Positions 17,420 to 25,841 of a DNA stretch of 64,000 bases are shown piece after piece. The stretch is from Inquilinus limosus DSM 16000. Lineage in GTDB: Bacteria; Pseudomonadota; Alphaproteobacteria; DSM-16000; Inquilinaceae. A program made the translations under genes and the position numbers. How positions within the stretch are numbered: position 1 is the stretch's first letter; each line of letters opens with the position of its first letter. The DNA lies in assembly GCF_000423185.1 (NCBI RefSeq), contig NZ_AUHM01000002.1:615320-679319 (forward strand). The letters run 5' to 3'. The notes beneath the pieces were generated by a model. It ran no database searches. It had not been told where the DNA came from and saw only the letters and a list, made by a program, of their open reading frames with translations.

Positions 17420-18012
17420 CCGAGGCCCTCGGCGAGGTCCTGGCGGCGGCGCGGACCTGCCGCCTCTGCGCCGGCCGGCTGCCGCATGCGCCGCGTCCGG
17501 TGCTGCGCGCGGCCACGACCGCGCGGCTGCTCGTCGTCGGCCAGGCGCCGGGCGCGCGGGTGCACGCCTCCGGCCTGTCCTGGACCGACGCCAGCGGCGA
17601 CCGGCTGCGGCAATGGCTCGGCCTCGACCGCGACGCCTTCTACGACGAGAGCCGGGTGGCGCTGGTGTCGATGGGGCTGTGCTTTCCCGGCACGAACCCG
17701 AAGGGCGGCGACTATCCGCCGCCGCGGATCTGCGCCGAGACCTGGCATCCGCGGCTGCGGCCGCTGATGCCCGAGATCCGGCTGACCCTGCTGATCGGCG
17801 GCTTGGCCCAGGCCTTCTATCTCGGCCCCCGCCGCCGTCCGAGCGTGGCGGAAACGGTCGCGGCCTGGCGCGACCACCTGCCCGAGTTCCTGCCGCTGCC
17901 GCATCCGAGCTGGCGCAACACCGCTTGGTTGAGGCGCAATCCCTGGTTCGAGGCAGAACTTCTGCCGGTGCTGCGGGTTAGGACCGCTGCCGCGCTGGCG
18001 GGGGAACGGTGA
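17416..18012 (+). CDS. Uracil-DNA glycosylase family protein
   Basis: A 198-residue protein of the uracil-DNA glycosylase superfamily (COG1573 type). GQAPGARVHASG matches the water-activating GxAPG loop, ALVSMGLCFPG and LPLPHPSWRN match the later strands, and the HPSxRN loop inserts into DNA in relatives. An N-terminal CRLC pair is present, but not the full four-cysteine Fe-S set, so cluster binding is doubtful. It starts inside the sirtuin stop codon, and its own stop overlaps the GTG of the next gene. DNA repair is likely but its lesion specificity is unproven. Confidence 0.8.
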   Translation: MTEALGEVLAAARTCRLCAGRLPHAPRPVLRAATTARLLVVGQAPGARVHASGLSWTDASGDRLRQWLGLDRDAFYDESRVALVSMGLCFPGTNPKGGDYPPPRICAETWHPRLRPLMPEIRLTLLIGGLAQAFYLGPRRRPSVAETVAAWRDHLPEFLPLPHPSWRNTAWLRRNPWFEAELLPVLRVRTAAALAGER

Positions 18013-19169
18013 CGATCCCTGCGCCGTTCTCGGATTCGCCGCAGGATCGACCCCAGATGAACCTCGACCAGCCGAAGGCGCCGACCGAAGCCCCGGCGCC
18101 GAACAGCCGGAACGGCAACGGCCATATCCCGGAGATGCCGCTGCCGGACGATCCGAAGGCGGTGTTCCTCGGCATCCTCTGCCTCCTGGCCGTGCTCGCC
18201 GCGCTGTCGATCGCGCGCGACATCGTGCTGCCGGTCGTGCTGGCGGTGGTGCTGAAGCTGCTGCTGCAGCCGATGGTGCGCGTGCTGGAACGGCTGAGCA
18301 TCCCGCGGGCCATCGCATCGCTGGCGGCGATCGCGCTGCTGCTGCTGATCGTCATCGGCGTCGGCACGCTGCTGACCAGCCCGGCCGCGGAATGGGCCGG
18401 CAACCTGCCGAACGAATGGCCGGCGTTGCGGGCGAAGTTCGCCTCCCTGGCCGAGCCGCTGCAGACCTTCGTGTCCCGGCTCGAGAACATGGGCGTGCGC
18501 TTCGGCGACGCCGGTACGCTGCTGGAGCATCCGACCGACATCGTCACCGCGGTCTTCGCCGGCACCGGCCTGATCGCGTCGCATCTGTTCGCGACGCTGC
18601 TGGTCCTGTTCTATCTGCTGGTGTTCGGCGAGACCTTCCTGCGCCGCTTCGTCGAGATCCTGCCGACCTTCGTCGAGAAGCGGGAGGCGGTGTCGATCTC
18701 GCTGCAGATCGAACGCGACCTGTCCTCCTATCTCCTGACCGTGACTGTGATCAACGCCCTGGTCGGCGTCGCCACCGGGCTGGTGATGTGGGCCTGCGGC
18801 ATCCCGGCGCCGGTGCTGTGGGGCGCTGTCGCCTTCTGCCTGAACTTCGTCCCGATCCTGGGGCCGATCCTGGGAATCGTGCTGTTCCTGCTGGTCGGGC
18901 TGGTGGCCGAGGGGCCGGCCTGGACCGCGGCGCTGCCCGGCCTGCTCTACCTCGCCATCCATATCGCCGAGGGCGAATGGATCACCCCGACCGTGCTGGC
19001 GCGGCGCTTCACCATCAACCCGGTGGCGGTGATCCTGGCGCTGATCTTCTGGTACTGGATGTGGGGCGTCCCCGGCGCCATCCTGGCGGTGCCGATGCTG
19101 GCGATCGTCAAGATCGTCTGCGACCGCGTCCGCCCCCTGCGCGCCTTCGGCCACCTGCTGGAGGGGTGA
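18009..19169 (+). CDS. AI-2E transporter family membrane protein (PerM/TqsA-like)
   Basis: A 386-residue inner-membrane protein with about eight membrane segments. Two hydrophobic hairpins (about 55-115) are followed by a soluble stretch, then the conserved AFCLNFVPILGPILGIVLF region near 280 and a final IFWYWMWGVPGAILAVPMLAIVKI. The family exports signals or acts as ion antiporters; the individual role is unknown. The start is GTG at 18009 in a GTGA overlap. An internal ATG at 18057 is an alternative that would drop a hydrophilic Pro-rich tail. The stop codon lies inside a 27-bp tandem duplication. Confidence 0.87.
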   Translation: MTIPAPFSDSPQDRPQMNLDQPKAPTEAPAPNSRNGNGHIPEMPLPDDPKAVFLGILCLLAVLAALSIARDIVLPVVLAVVLKLLLQPMVRVLERLSIPRAIASLAAIALLLLIVIGVGTLLTSPAAEWAGNLPNEWPALRAKFASLAEPLQTFVSRLENMGVRFGDAGTLLEHPTDIVTAVFAGTGLIASHLFATLLVLFYLLVFGETFLRRFVEILPTFVEKREAVSISLQIERDLSSYLLTVTVINALVGVATGLVMWACGIPAPVLWGAVAFCLNFVPILGPILGIVLFLLVGLVAEGPAWTAALPGLLYLAIHIAEGEWITPTVLARRFTINPVAVILALIFWYWMWGVPGAILAVPMLAIVKIVCDRVRPLRAFGHLLEG

Positions 19170-19218
19170 GACCTCAGCCCTCCTGATCCGCGGTGAGACC
19201 TCAGCCCTCCTGATCCGC
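19165..19218. repeat. 27-bp perfect tandem duplication
   Basis: The 27-mer at 19165-19191 is repeated exactly at 19192-19218. It begins GGTGAGACCTCAG and ends TGATCCGC. The first copy carries the stop codon of the AI-2E gene. The second carries the stop and last codons of the convergent metallopeptidase gene. Confidence 0.97.
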
Positions 19219-19620
19219 CTCGCGCTCCAGCGCCTCCATGTCCTCGTCGGAGAAGCCGAAATGGTGGCCGATCTCGTGGATCAGCACGTGGCGGACGACA
19301 TGGCCGAGATCCTCGCCGGTCTCGCACCAGTAGTCGAGGATCGGGCGGCGGTAGAGGAAGATCATGTCCGGCCTGGTCGCGATCGCGAAGGTCTTCTGGC
19401 CGAACGGCGTGCCGGTGTAGAGGCCCAGCAGGTCGAACGGGCTCTCCAGCCCCATCTCGTCCAGCGTCTCGTCGTCCGGGAAGTCGACGACCTGGATGGC
19501 GACGCCGCGGACCATGGCCCGCAGCCGCGCCGGGATGCGTTCGAACCCCTCCTCCGCCAGCTCGATCAGGTCGTCGATCGACGGCGGCTCGGTGAAGCCG
19601 GGTTTCCGAAACGTGCTCAT
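19201..19620 (-). CDS. Zincin-like metallopeptidase family protein
   Basis: A 139-residue protein of the Zincin_1 family (PF06262 type). The zinc motif HEIGHHFGFSDED is in the C-terminal third, preceded by FLYRRPILDYW. The N-terminus (PSIDDLIELAEEGFERIP) is typical. It is probably a small cytosolic protein with metallopeptidase fold; its substrate is unknown. Its ATG overlaps the upstream SDR stop (TCAT on the plus strand). Its 3' end carries the downstream copy of a 27-bp tandem duplication. Confidence 0.88.
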   Translation of the reverse strand: MSTFRKPGFTEPPSIDDLIELAEEGFERIPARLRAMVRGVAIQVVDFPDDETLDEMGLESPFDLLGLYTGTPFGQKTFAIATRPDMIFLYRRPILDYWCETGEDLGHVVRHVLIHEIGHHFGFSDEDMEALEREADQEG

Positions 19621-20393
19621 CGCGGCGCCAGCCGCACGGCGCCGTCGAGGCGGATGACCGAGCCGTTCAGCATCTCGTTGGCGGCGATGTGGAGGACGAG
19701 CTGGGCGAACTCCTCCGGCCGGCCCAGGCGCTGCGGGAAGAGGGTGGTGGCGATCAGACTGTCCTGCACTTGGCTCGGCATCGCCTCGATCATCGGCGTG
19801 CCGATCAGCCCCGGCGCCACGGTCATCACCCGGATGCCGCTCTTCGCCAGCTCGCGCGCCGCCGGCAGGGTCAGCCCGACCACCCCGCCCTTGGAGGCGG
19901 AATAGGCGACCTGGCCGACCTGGCCCTCATAGGCGGCGACCGAGGCGGTGGCGACGAACAGGCCGCGCTCGCCCGAGGCGCTGGCCGCCTCCGGCAGCGG
20001 ATCCTCCGCCGCCATCGCCGCGGCAGTCAGGCGCAACAGGTGGAAGGTGCCGAGGAGGTTGACGCGGATCACCCGCTCGAACAGCGCCGGGTCGTGCGGC
20101 CCGTCTCGGCCGACCAGCCGTGCCCCCGGGGCGATGCCGGCGCAGGCCACAGCGATCCGCGCCGTGCCGTGCGCCGCCCGCGCCTGCTCCAGCGCCGCGG
20201 CCACCGACTCGCCGTCGCCGACGTCGCAGGCGACGGCCAGGCCGCCGATCTCGCGCGCCACCGCCTCCGCCGCGTCGCGGTTGAGGTCGAGCAGCGCCAC
20301 CTTCGCCCCGGCCGCCGCCAGGGCCCGGGAGGTCGCCGCCCCCATGCCCGACCCCGCCCCGGTGACCACCGCCGCCAGCCCCTCGACCTTCAT
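19617..20393 (-). CDS. Short-chain dehydrogenase (3-hydroxyacyl-CoA dehydrogenase type 2-like)
   Basis: A 258-residue SDR. The NAD-binding GAGSGMG is at residues 12-18, followed by the acidic LDLN that favours NAD over NADP. The catalytic Ser lies in TASVAAYEGQ and the YSASK dyad follows. The overall pattern, including the APGLIGTPMIEAMP region, matches HSD17B10-like 3-hydroxyacyl-CoA dehydrogenases of beta-oxidation. GGAGGAGGACGGC precedes the ATG. It forms a two-gene operon with the zincin gene by stop-start overlap. Confidence 0.88.
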   Translation of the reverse strand: MKVEGLAAVVTGAGSGMGAATSRALAAAGAKVALLDLNRDAAEAVAREIGGLAVACDVGDGESVAAALEQARAAHGTARIAVACAGIAPGARLVGRDGPHDPALFERVIRVNLLGTFHLLRLTAAAMAAEDPLPEAASASGERGLFVATASVAAYEGQVGQVAYSASKGGVVGLTLPAARELAKSGIRVMTVAPGLIGTPMIEAMPSQVQDSLIATTLFPQRLGRPEEFAQLVLHIAANEMLNGSVIRLDGAVRLAPR

Positions 20394-20498
20394 GCCGTCC
20401 TCCTCCCGGATGTCCTGCTTCTGGGTAGCAGATCGCCGGGCCGGTTGCGACCGGGCCGAACGCCGCTATGCTGCGCCTGAACCGAAGGGGAGGATGCG

Positions 20499-20795
20499 AT
20501 GCAGTTCCTGGTGATCGCGAAGGACGGCACCGATGCCGAGGCCCCGGCGCGCCGCCTGGCGGTGCGCGAGCAGCATCTGGTCGGCGCCCGCAAGCAGGCG
20601 GAGGACGGCGTCATCGTCGCCGGCGGCGCGATCCTGGACGACGAGGGCCGGATGGTCGGCTCCGCCGTGATCTACGAGGCGCCGGACCGGGCGGCGCTGG
20701 ACGCCATCATCGCCGCCGACCCCTATGTCACCGGCGGGGTGTGGCGCGACATCGAGATCAAGCCGTTCCGGCTGGCCGTCCGCTCGAAGCCCTGA
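20499..20795 (+). CDS. YciI family protein
   Basis: A 98-residue ferredoxin-like alpha-beta protein of the YciI family (MQFLVIAKDG, REQHLVGARK, GGAILDDEGRMVGSAVIYEA, DPYVTGGVW). The conserved Arg-Xaa-His and Asp of the family are present. Function is unknown in general; some members are hydrolases or dehalogenase-like. Its last 38 bp overlap the convergent exporter gene. Confidence 0.88.
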   Translation: MQFLVIAKDGTDAEAPARRLAVREQHLVGARKQAEDGVIVAGGAILDDEGRMVGSAVIYEAPDRAALDAIIAADPYVTGGVWRDIEIKPFRLAVRSKP

Positions 20796-21987
20796 CCAGC
20801 AGCCGGAACGCCGCCAGCGCGCCGAGCGTCGTCAGCAGCACGGCCAGCGCCATCGGCAGCGCGTCGCTGCGGGTGGCGTGGCCGATGGCGATGCCGACCA
20901 GCGCCGCCAGCGTCATCTGGATGAAGCCCATCAGCGCCGAGGCGGTGCCGGCCATGGTCGGGAACGGCCCGATCGCGCCGGCGATGGCGTTGGGCAGGGT
21001 GAGGCCGACGCCGATCATGACCAGGAAGAAGGGCGCGACCACCGCCCAGACGGCGAAGACGCCGGCGGCGGCCAGCCCCGCCATCGCCGCGGCGCCGGCC
21101 AGCATCACCAGCGTGCCCGCCGCGATCATCCGGTCGATGCCGAGCCGGAGCGTCAGCCGGCCCGAACCGAAGCTGCCGAGCATGTAGCCGGCGACGACCG
21201 CGCCGAAGCAGGCGCCGTAGACCGGCGGCGACAGCCCGAGCATGCCGGACAGCACGAAGGACGAGCCGGAGATGAAGGTGAAGATCGCGCTGTAGCCGCA
21301 GGCGACGATCAGGACATAGCCGAGATAGCGGCGGTGGCGCAGCAGCGAGCCGTAGTTGCGGGCCAGGCGGGTCGGGCTGGTGGCCAGCGGGTCGCGGTGC
21401 CGGTTGCTCTCGCCCAGCAGCGCCAGCACCGAGGCCAGCATCAGGGCGCCGAAGCCGACCAGCACCCAGAAATTTGCCCGCCAGCCGAAGGCCTCCTGCA
21501 GGACGCCGCCGATGATCGGTCCGATCGCCGGCGCCAGCGCCATCGCCATCGACATATAGGCGAGGATGCGGGCCGCGCGGTCCGGACCGTACAGGTCGCG
21601 CACGACGGCGCGGCCCAGCACCGGGCCGCAGCAGGCGCCGAGCGCCTGCAGGAACCGGCACAGGATCAGCATCTCGATCGAGGTGGCGAGCGCGCAGGCG
21701 ATGCTGGCGGCGGTGAACAGGGCGACGCCGGCCAGGATCGCCGGGCGCCGGCCGAAGCGGTCGGAGACCGGACCGTAGACCAGCTGCGCCACGGCGAATC
21801 CGACCAGGAAGACGCTGAGGGTGAGCTGCACCGTGGCCACGTCGCTGTCGAAGGCGGCGACCAGCGCCGGCAGCGACGGCAGGTACAGGTCCGTCGACAT
21901 CGGCCCGAAGCCGGTCAGCAGCGTCAGGACGACGGCGATGATGGCGGAGGGCTGCATGCCCCCCGTTCCGACGGCACGGTCAGCCAT
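20758..21987 (-). CDS. Bcr/CflA family drug-resistance MFS transporter
   Basis: A 409-residue 12-helix exporter. STDLYLPSLPAL near the N-terminus, motif A GPVSDRFGRRPAIL near residue 75 and the LGACCGPVLGRAVVRDL stretch are hallmarks of Bcr/CflA drug:H+ antiporters (bicyclomycin, sulfonamides, cysteine export). ATG 21987 lies 8 bp inside the upstream peptidase gene, implying coupled translation; ATG 21957 is an alternative. The 3' end overlaps yciI. Confidence 0.92.
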   Translation of the reverse strand: MADRAVGTGGMQPSAIIAVVLTLLTGFGPMSTDLYLPSLPALVAAFDSDVATVQLTLSVFLVGFAVAQLVYGPVSDRFGRRPAILAGVALFTAASIACALATSIEMLILCRFLQALGACCGPVLGRAVVRDLYGPDRAARILAYMSMAMALAPAIGPIIGGVLQEAFGWRANFWVLVGFGALMLASVLALLGESNRHRDPLATSPTRLARNYGSLLRHRRYLGYVLIVACGYSAIFTFISGSSFVLSGMLGLSPPVYGACFGAVVAGYMLGSFGSGRLTLRLGIDRMIAAGTLVMLAGAAAMAGLAAAGVFAVWAVVAPFFLVMIGVGLTLPNAIAGAIGPFPTMAGTASALMGFIQMTLAALVGIAIGHATRSDALPMALAVLLTTLGALAAFRLLVRASSGRPAGTA

Positions 21988-22696
21988 AGAGATGCAGGTC
22001 CTGTCCCTTGGCCTTCAGCCACGCCCGGCAGCGGGCGACGTCCGGATGCAGCCGGTCGACCACGGCCCAGAAGCGCGAGGAATGGTTCATCTCGACCAGA
22101 TGCGCGACCTCGTGCGCGACCACGTAGTCCAGCACCGGTTCGGGCGCCAGCAGCAGGCGCCAGGAATAGCTGAGCCGGCCGCTGGAGGCGCAGCTGCCCC
22201 AGCGGCTGCGGGTGTCGCGCACCGTCACCGCGGTAACGGCGACGCCGAGCTTCAGCGCCATCGCCCGGCTGCGGGCGAGGAGCTGGCGCCGCGCCTCCGA
22301 CTTCAGCCAGGCGGCGAGGCGGGCGCCGACATGCTCGACCGGGCCGCCGATCCGCAGCTCGCCAGGCCCGATTCGCACGGTGCGGCCGGCCGCGGGGTCA
22401 TGTATGATTTTATGCAGGACGCCGAGGATCGGGACCTCGGCGCCGGGCAGGAACGGGGTCCGGCCCGGCATGGCGGCGCGGCGGCGGCGCACCCAGTCGG
22501 CGTGGCGGTTGACGAAATCCGCGATCACCTGCGCCGGCACCCGCGGTGGCGCCACCACGACCACCTCGCCGAGCGCCGGGTCGAGCCGCAGCGACAGGCG
22601 CCGCGCGCGGGCATTGCGGCGCAGCGCCACCGGCCGGTCGAGGCCGGAGACGGCGAGAAGGGCGGGGGGTGCCTTGAGGCGGGTCCGGCTGGGCAT
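21980..22696 (-). CDS. YgjP/SprT-like M48-type metallopeptidase
   Basis: A 238-residue protein of the YgjP family (DUF45). The zinc motif HEVAHLVEMNHSSRFW is near residue 190, preceded by RDTRSRWGSC and YSWRLLLAP. The N-terminus contains RRNARARRLSLRLDP. The fold resembles SprT/M48 peptidases; the substrate is unknown. The ATG at 22696 is preferred over an upstream in-frame ATG at 22753, which lies in an AT-rich promoter block. It overlaps the Bcr/CflA gene by 8 bp. Confidence 0.88.
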   Translation of the reverse strand: MPSRTRLKAPPALLAVSGLDRPVALRRNARARRLSLRLDPALGEVVVVAPPRVPAQVIADFVNRHADWVRRRRAAMPGRTPFLPGAEVPILGVLHKIIHDPAAGRTVRIGPGELRIGGPVEHVGARLAAWLKSEARRQLLARSRAMALKLGVAVTAVTVRDTRSRWGSCASSGRLSYSWRLLLAPEPVLDYVVAHEVAHLVEMNHSSRFWAVVDRLHPDVARCRAWLKAKGQDLHLYG

Positions 22697-23159
22697 GGCC
22701 GGACCATAGACGGGCCGGAGCCGCAGGGGAATCGCGCTTGCGATAAATACCATGAATGAATGTTATTTATTTAACCATACACTTCTGTTGATGGTTAATT
22801 CTGTTGACTTCGTTCCTCGAGCTGTGAAACCCTCATTCTCGCCGGTCCTGCTCAGGATCGCGCCGCGGCAATTTTCCGTGAAGCTTGCGCCGCGTCACCA
22901 AACGCTAAGCGCCACGACCGGGTTCGTGGTCTCGAGGAGTCGAAGCCCATGCCTCTCTTCTGCGATCCCAGCAGCCGGCCCTCGGTCCGTTGCCTCTGCC
23001 CGGTCGGCTGTCGCGGCCAAGCCTGAGTCTCTCCCTTTCGCCCATTCCATAACGGCGCCCCGGCCGTCTGATCCGCGCCCTCTGATCGGCATCGATGCGC
23101 GACCGGCCCTGTGCGTGCGCCCGCCCGTTCGAGGCCCATTCGTTCGAGGACTACCCCGA
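22697..23159. other. 463-bp intergenic region upstream of tauA
   Basis: No convincing gene is seen. An AT-rich block (about 22740-22815) is probably the divergent promoter region for the peptidase gene and tauA; it contains an inverted repeat ATAAATA-N14-TATTTAT at 22743-22770. The rest (22830-23140) is GC-rich and open in the tauA frame, but the translation is low-complexity Arg/Pro/Ser sequence with no domain. It probably forms a 5' leader of up to about 350 bases. I recognise no riboswitch fold. Confidence 0.5.
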
Positions 23160-24164
23160 ATGCTCGTCCAGATCCTGCGATGGTCCCTGTTGGCCGGTGC
23201 CGCCGCCATCGTCATCGGCAGCCACGCCCGCGCCGAGGAGGCGCTGACCATCGGCTACCAGAGCACGGTGGAGCCGTCGAAGGTGGCGCAGGCCGACGGC
23301 CTGTACGAGAAGGCGATCGGCCGCCCGGTCGAATGGCGGAAATTCGACAGCGGCGCCGACGTCGTCGCCGCCATCGCCTCCGGCGCCGTCCAGATCGGCT
23401 ATGTCGGGTCGAGCCCCCTGGCCGCCGCGGCCAGCCGCGAGCTGCCGATCCGCACCATCCTGGTCGCCATCGAGATCGGCGCCTCCGAGGCGCTGGTGGT
23501 GCGCGACGGCGCCGGCATCGACAAGCCGGCCGACCTCGCGGGCAAAAGAATCGCCGTGCCCTTCGTCTCGACCACCCATTACAGCCTGCTGGCGGCGTTG
23601 AAGCACTGGGGCATCGGCCCCGGCTCGGTCCGGGTCCTGAACCTGCGGCCGCCGGAGATCGCGGCCGCTTGGCAGCGCGGCGACATCGACGCCGCCTATG
23701 TCTGGGACCCGGCGCTGGGCAAGATCAAGGAGAGCGGCAAGGTCCTGGTCACCTCGACCGAGGTCGCCGCCTGGGGCGCGCCGACCTTCGACGCCTGGAT
23801 AGCCCGGGCCGACCTGATCGCGGCGGATCCCGAGGCGGTGCAGGCCTTCGCCGACGTCACGCTGGAGGAATACGCGGCCTATCGTGCCGACCCGAAGGCC
23901 TGGAGCGCGGAGTCGGAGGAGGTCGCCAAGATCGCCCGGCTGACCGGCGCGAAGCCGGAGGAGATCCCGGCCCTGCTACAGGGCAGCGTCTTCCCGGTGA
24001 AGGCCGAGCAGGCCGGGCCGGCCCTGCTGGGCGGCGGCACGGCCGAAGCGATCGCGGCCACGGCCGCATTTCTGAAGGAGCAGGGCAAGATCGACCAGGC
24101 GCTGGCGGATTACGGCGCTTACGTCGACGCCCGCTTCGTCGCCGCCACGACGGCGGCGAACTGA
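23160..24164 (+). CDS. tauA: Taurine ABC transporter substrate-binding protein
   Basis: A 334-residue periplasmic binding protein. The signal peptide is residues 1-25 (ends SHARA before EEALTIGYQ). Blocks typical of TauA/SsuA are GADVVAAIASGAVQIGYVGSSPLAAA, LAGKRIAVPFVSTTHYSLLAAL, DAAYVWDPALGKI and SVFPVKAEQ. It captures taurine or another sulfonate for sulfur supply. ATG 23160 has GAGGA 10 bases upstream; the reading frame is open much further upstream, but without coding character. First gene of a tauABCD operon. Confidence 0.9.
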   Translation: MLVQILRWSLLAGAAAIVIGSHARAEEALTIGYQSTVEPSKVAQADGLYEKAIGRPVEWRKFDSGADVVAAIASGAVQIGYVGSSPLAAAASRELPIRTILVAIEIGASEALVVRDGAGIDKPADLAGKRIAVPFVSTTHYSLLAALKHWGIGPGSVRVLNLRPPEIAAAWQRGDIDAAYVWDPALGKIKESGKVLVTSTEVAAWGAPTFDAWIARADLIAADPEAVQAFADVTLEEYAAYRADPKAWSAESEEVAKIARLTGAKPEEIPALLQGSVFPVKAEQAGPALLGGGTAEAIAATAAFLKEQGKIDQALADYGAYVDARFVAATTAAN

Positions 24165-24185
24165 ACAGGGCGGCAGGAGGACCCC

Positions 24186-24965
24186 ATGTCGGTTCTGGCG
24201 GTGGAGGCCGTCTCGGTGACCTATCCCGCCGCGGATGGCGACATCCGTGCGCTGGATCGGCTCACCCTCGCGATCGAGCCGGGCGAGTTCGTCGTCGCCC
24301 TCGGCCGGTCGGGATGCGGCAAGACCACGCTGCTGAACCTGATGGCGGGCTTCCTGACGCCGGAGACGGGGACGGTCACACTCGGCGGCGTTCGTGTGAC
24401 CGGCCCCGGGGTGGAGCGGGGCGTCGTCTTCCAGGACGACGCCCTGTTCCCCTGGCTCGACGTGCTGGGCAATGTCGGCTTCGCGCTCAGGCTGCGCGGC
24501 GTGCCGCCGGCCGAGCGCGACGACCGGGCCCGCCGCATCCTGCGGCTGGTCGGCCTCGACGGCTTCGAGCGGCAGCGGCTGTGGGAGCTGTCGGGCGGCA
24601 TGCGCCAGCGGGTCGGCCTGGCCCGCGCGCTGGCCGCCGACCCGGAGGTGCTGCTGCTGGACGAGCCGCTCGGCGCGCTCGACGCGCTGACGCGCGAACG
24701 GATGCAGGAGCTGCTGCTCGACCTGTGGCACCGGACCGGCAAGAGCCTGTTCCTGATCACCCACAGCATCGAGGAGGCGCTGTTCCTGGCGACCCGGCTG
24801 ATCGTGATGTCGCCACGGCCCGGCCGCATCGTCGAGGAGCTGCGGCTGGACTTCGGCCGCCGCTACTGTAGCGGCGAGCCGGCGCGTCGGATCAAGTCCG
24901 ACCCCGGCTTCATCGCCCTGCGCGAGCGGGTGATGGACCTGATCTTCGAACGCGAGGCGGCCTGA
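24186..24965 (+). CDS. tauB: Taurine ABC transporter ATPase
   Basis: A 259-residue ABC ATPase. The Walker A motif GRSGCGKTT is at residues 40-48, the Q-loop glutamine in [11 protein letters not shown], the signature LSGGMRQR, Walker [14 protein letters not shown] and the H-loop [10 protein letters not shown]. The Pro-Trp pair after the Q-loop is usual in the nitrate/sulfonate/taurine branch. It energises import through TauC. It lies 21 bp after tauA with GGCAGGAGG upstream. Confidence 0.93.
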   Translation: MSVLAVEAVSVTYPAADGDIRALDRLTLAIEPGEFVVALGRSGCGKTTLLNLMAGFLTPETGTVTLGGVRVTGPGVERGVVFQDDALFPWLDVLGNVGFALRLRGVPPAERDDRARRILRLVGLDGFERQRLWELSGGMRQRVGLARALAADPEVLLLDEPLGALDALTRERMQELLLDLWHRTGKSLFLITHSIEEALFLATRLIVMSPRPGRIVEELRLDFGRRYCSGEPARRIKSDPGFIALRERVMDLIFEREAA

Positions 24966-24966
24966 C

Positions 24967-25803
24967 TTGGCGGACCTCGCGCTCCAGAAACCGGCGCCTT
25001 CCCCCGCTGCGAGCGGGGGGCCGATCCCGCGGCGGCGCCGGCGCGGGACGAGGCTGATCAGCCTCGCCACGGCGGCGGGCCTCCTCCTCCTATGGGGGCT
25101 CGTCTCCAATCTCGGCCTCGTCCCGCCTCTCTTCCTGCCGACGCCGCAGGCGGTGCTCGGCAAGCTCGTCACCACGGCGTCCATCGGCTTCGCCGACGCC
25201 ACCCTTTGGCAGCATCTGGCGGCCAGCCTGGGCCGGGTCTTCGCCGCCCTGGCGCTCGCCATCCTGGTCGCGGTGCCGGTCGGCATCGCCATCGGCACCA
25301 GCCGGGTGGTGCGCGGCGTGCTGGACCCGCTGATCGAGTTCTACCGGCCGATCCCGCCCCTGGCCTATCTGCCGCTGATCGTGATCTGGTTCGGCATCGG
25401 CGAGACCTCGAAGGTGCTGGTGATCTTCCTCGCCATCTTCGCCCCGATCGCGATCTCGACCGCCGCCGGCGTGCGCGGGGTGCCGCCCGACCGGCTGCGC
25501 GCCGCCCGCGCCCTCGGCGCCACCCGGGCGCAGCTGCTGCGCCACGTCATCCTGCCGAACGCGCTGCCGGAGATCCTGACCGGGGTGCGCATCGGCCTCG
25601 GCGTCGGCTGGTCCACCCTGGTGGCGGCCGAGCTGGTCGCGGCCACCAGCGGCCTCGGCTTCATGATCCAGAGCGCGGCGCAGTTCCTGGTCACCGACGT
25701 GGTGGTGCTGGGCATCCTGGTGATCGCCGCGATCGCCTTCCTGCTGGAAGTCCTGCTGCGCCTGCTGCAGCGCCGGCTGACGCCCTGGCACGGGCGCGTT
25801 TGA
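24967..25803 (+). CDS. tauC: Taurine ABC transporter permease
   Basis: A 278-residue inner-membrane permease with about six segments and the SsuC/TauC-type EAA region (AARALGATRAQLLRHVILPNALPEI). FYRPIPPLAYLPLIVIWFGIG is a family hallmark. It starts at TTG 24967, one base after the tauB stop, with GAGGCGG upstream; no ATG fits. The N-terminal 30 residues are hydrophilic. Works with TauA and TauB. Confidence 0.92.
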   Translation: MADLALQKPAPSPAASGGPIPRRRRRGTRLISLATAAGLLLLWGLVSNLGLVPPLFLPTPQAVLGKLVTTASIGFADATLWQHLAASLGRVFAALALAILVAVPVGIAIGTSRVVRGVLDPLIEFYRPIPPLAYLPLIVIWFGIGETSKVLVIFLAIFAPIAISTAAGVRGVPPDRLRAARALGATRAQLLRHVILPNALPEILTGVRIGLGVGWSTLVAAELVAATSGLGFMIQSAAQFLVTDVVVLGILVIAAIAFLLEVLLRLLQRRLTPWHGRV

Positions 25804-25841
25804 ACCGATCCGACAACCAACCGCAAACAGAGAGGCCCGCC

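Noticed and set aside
22752-23159. N-terminal extension of TauA by 136 codons
   Set aside because: It would bury the signal peptide, and the sequence is low-complexity; the ATG at 23160 has a ribosome site and an intact leader.
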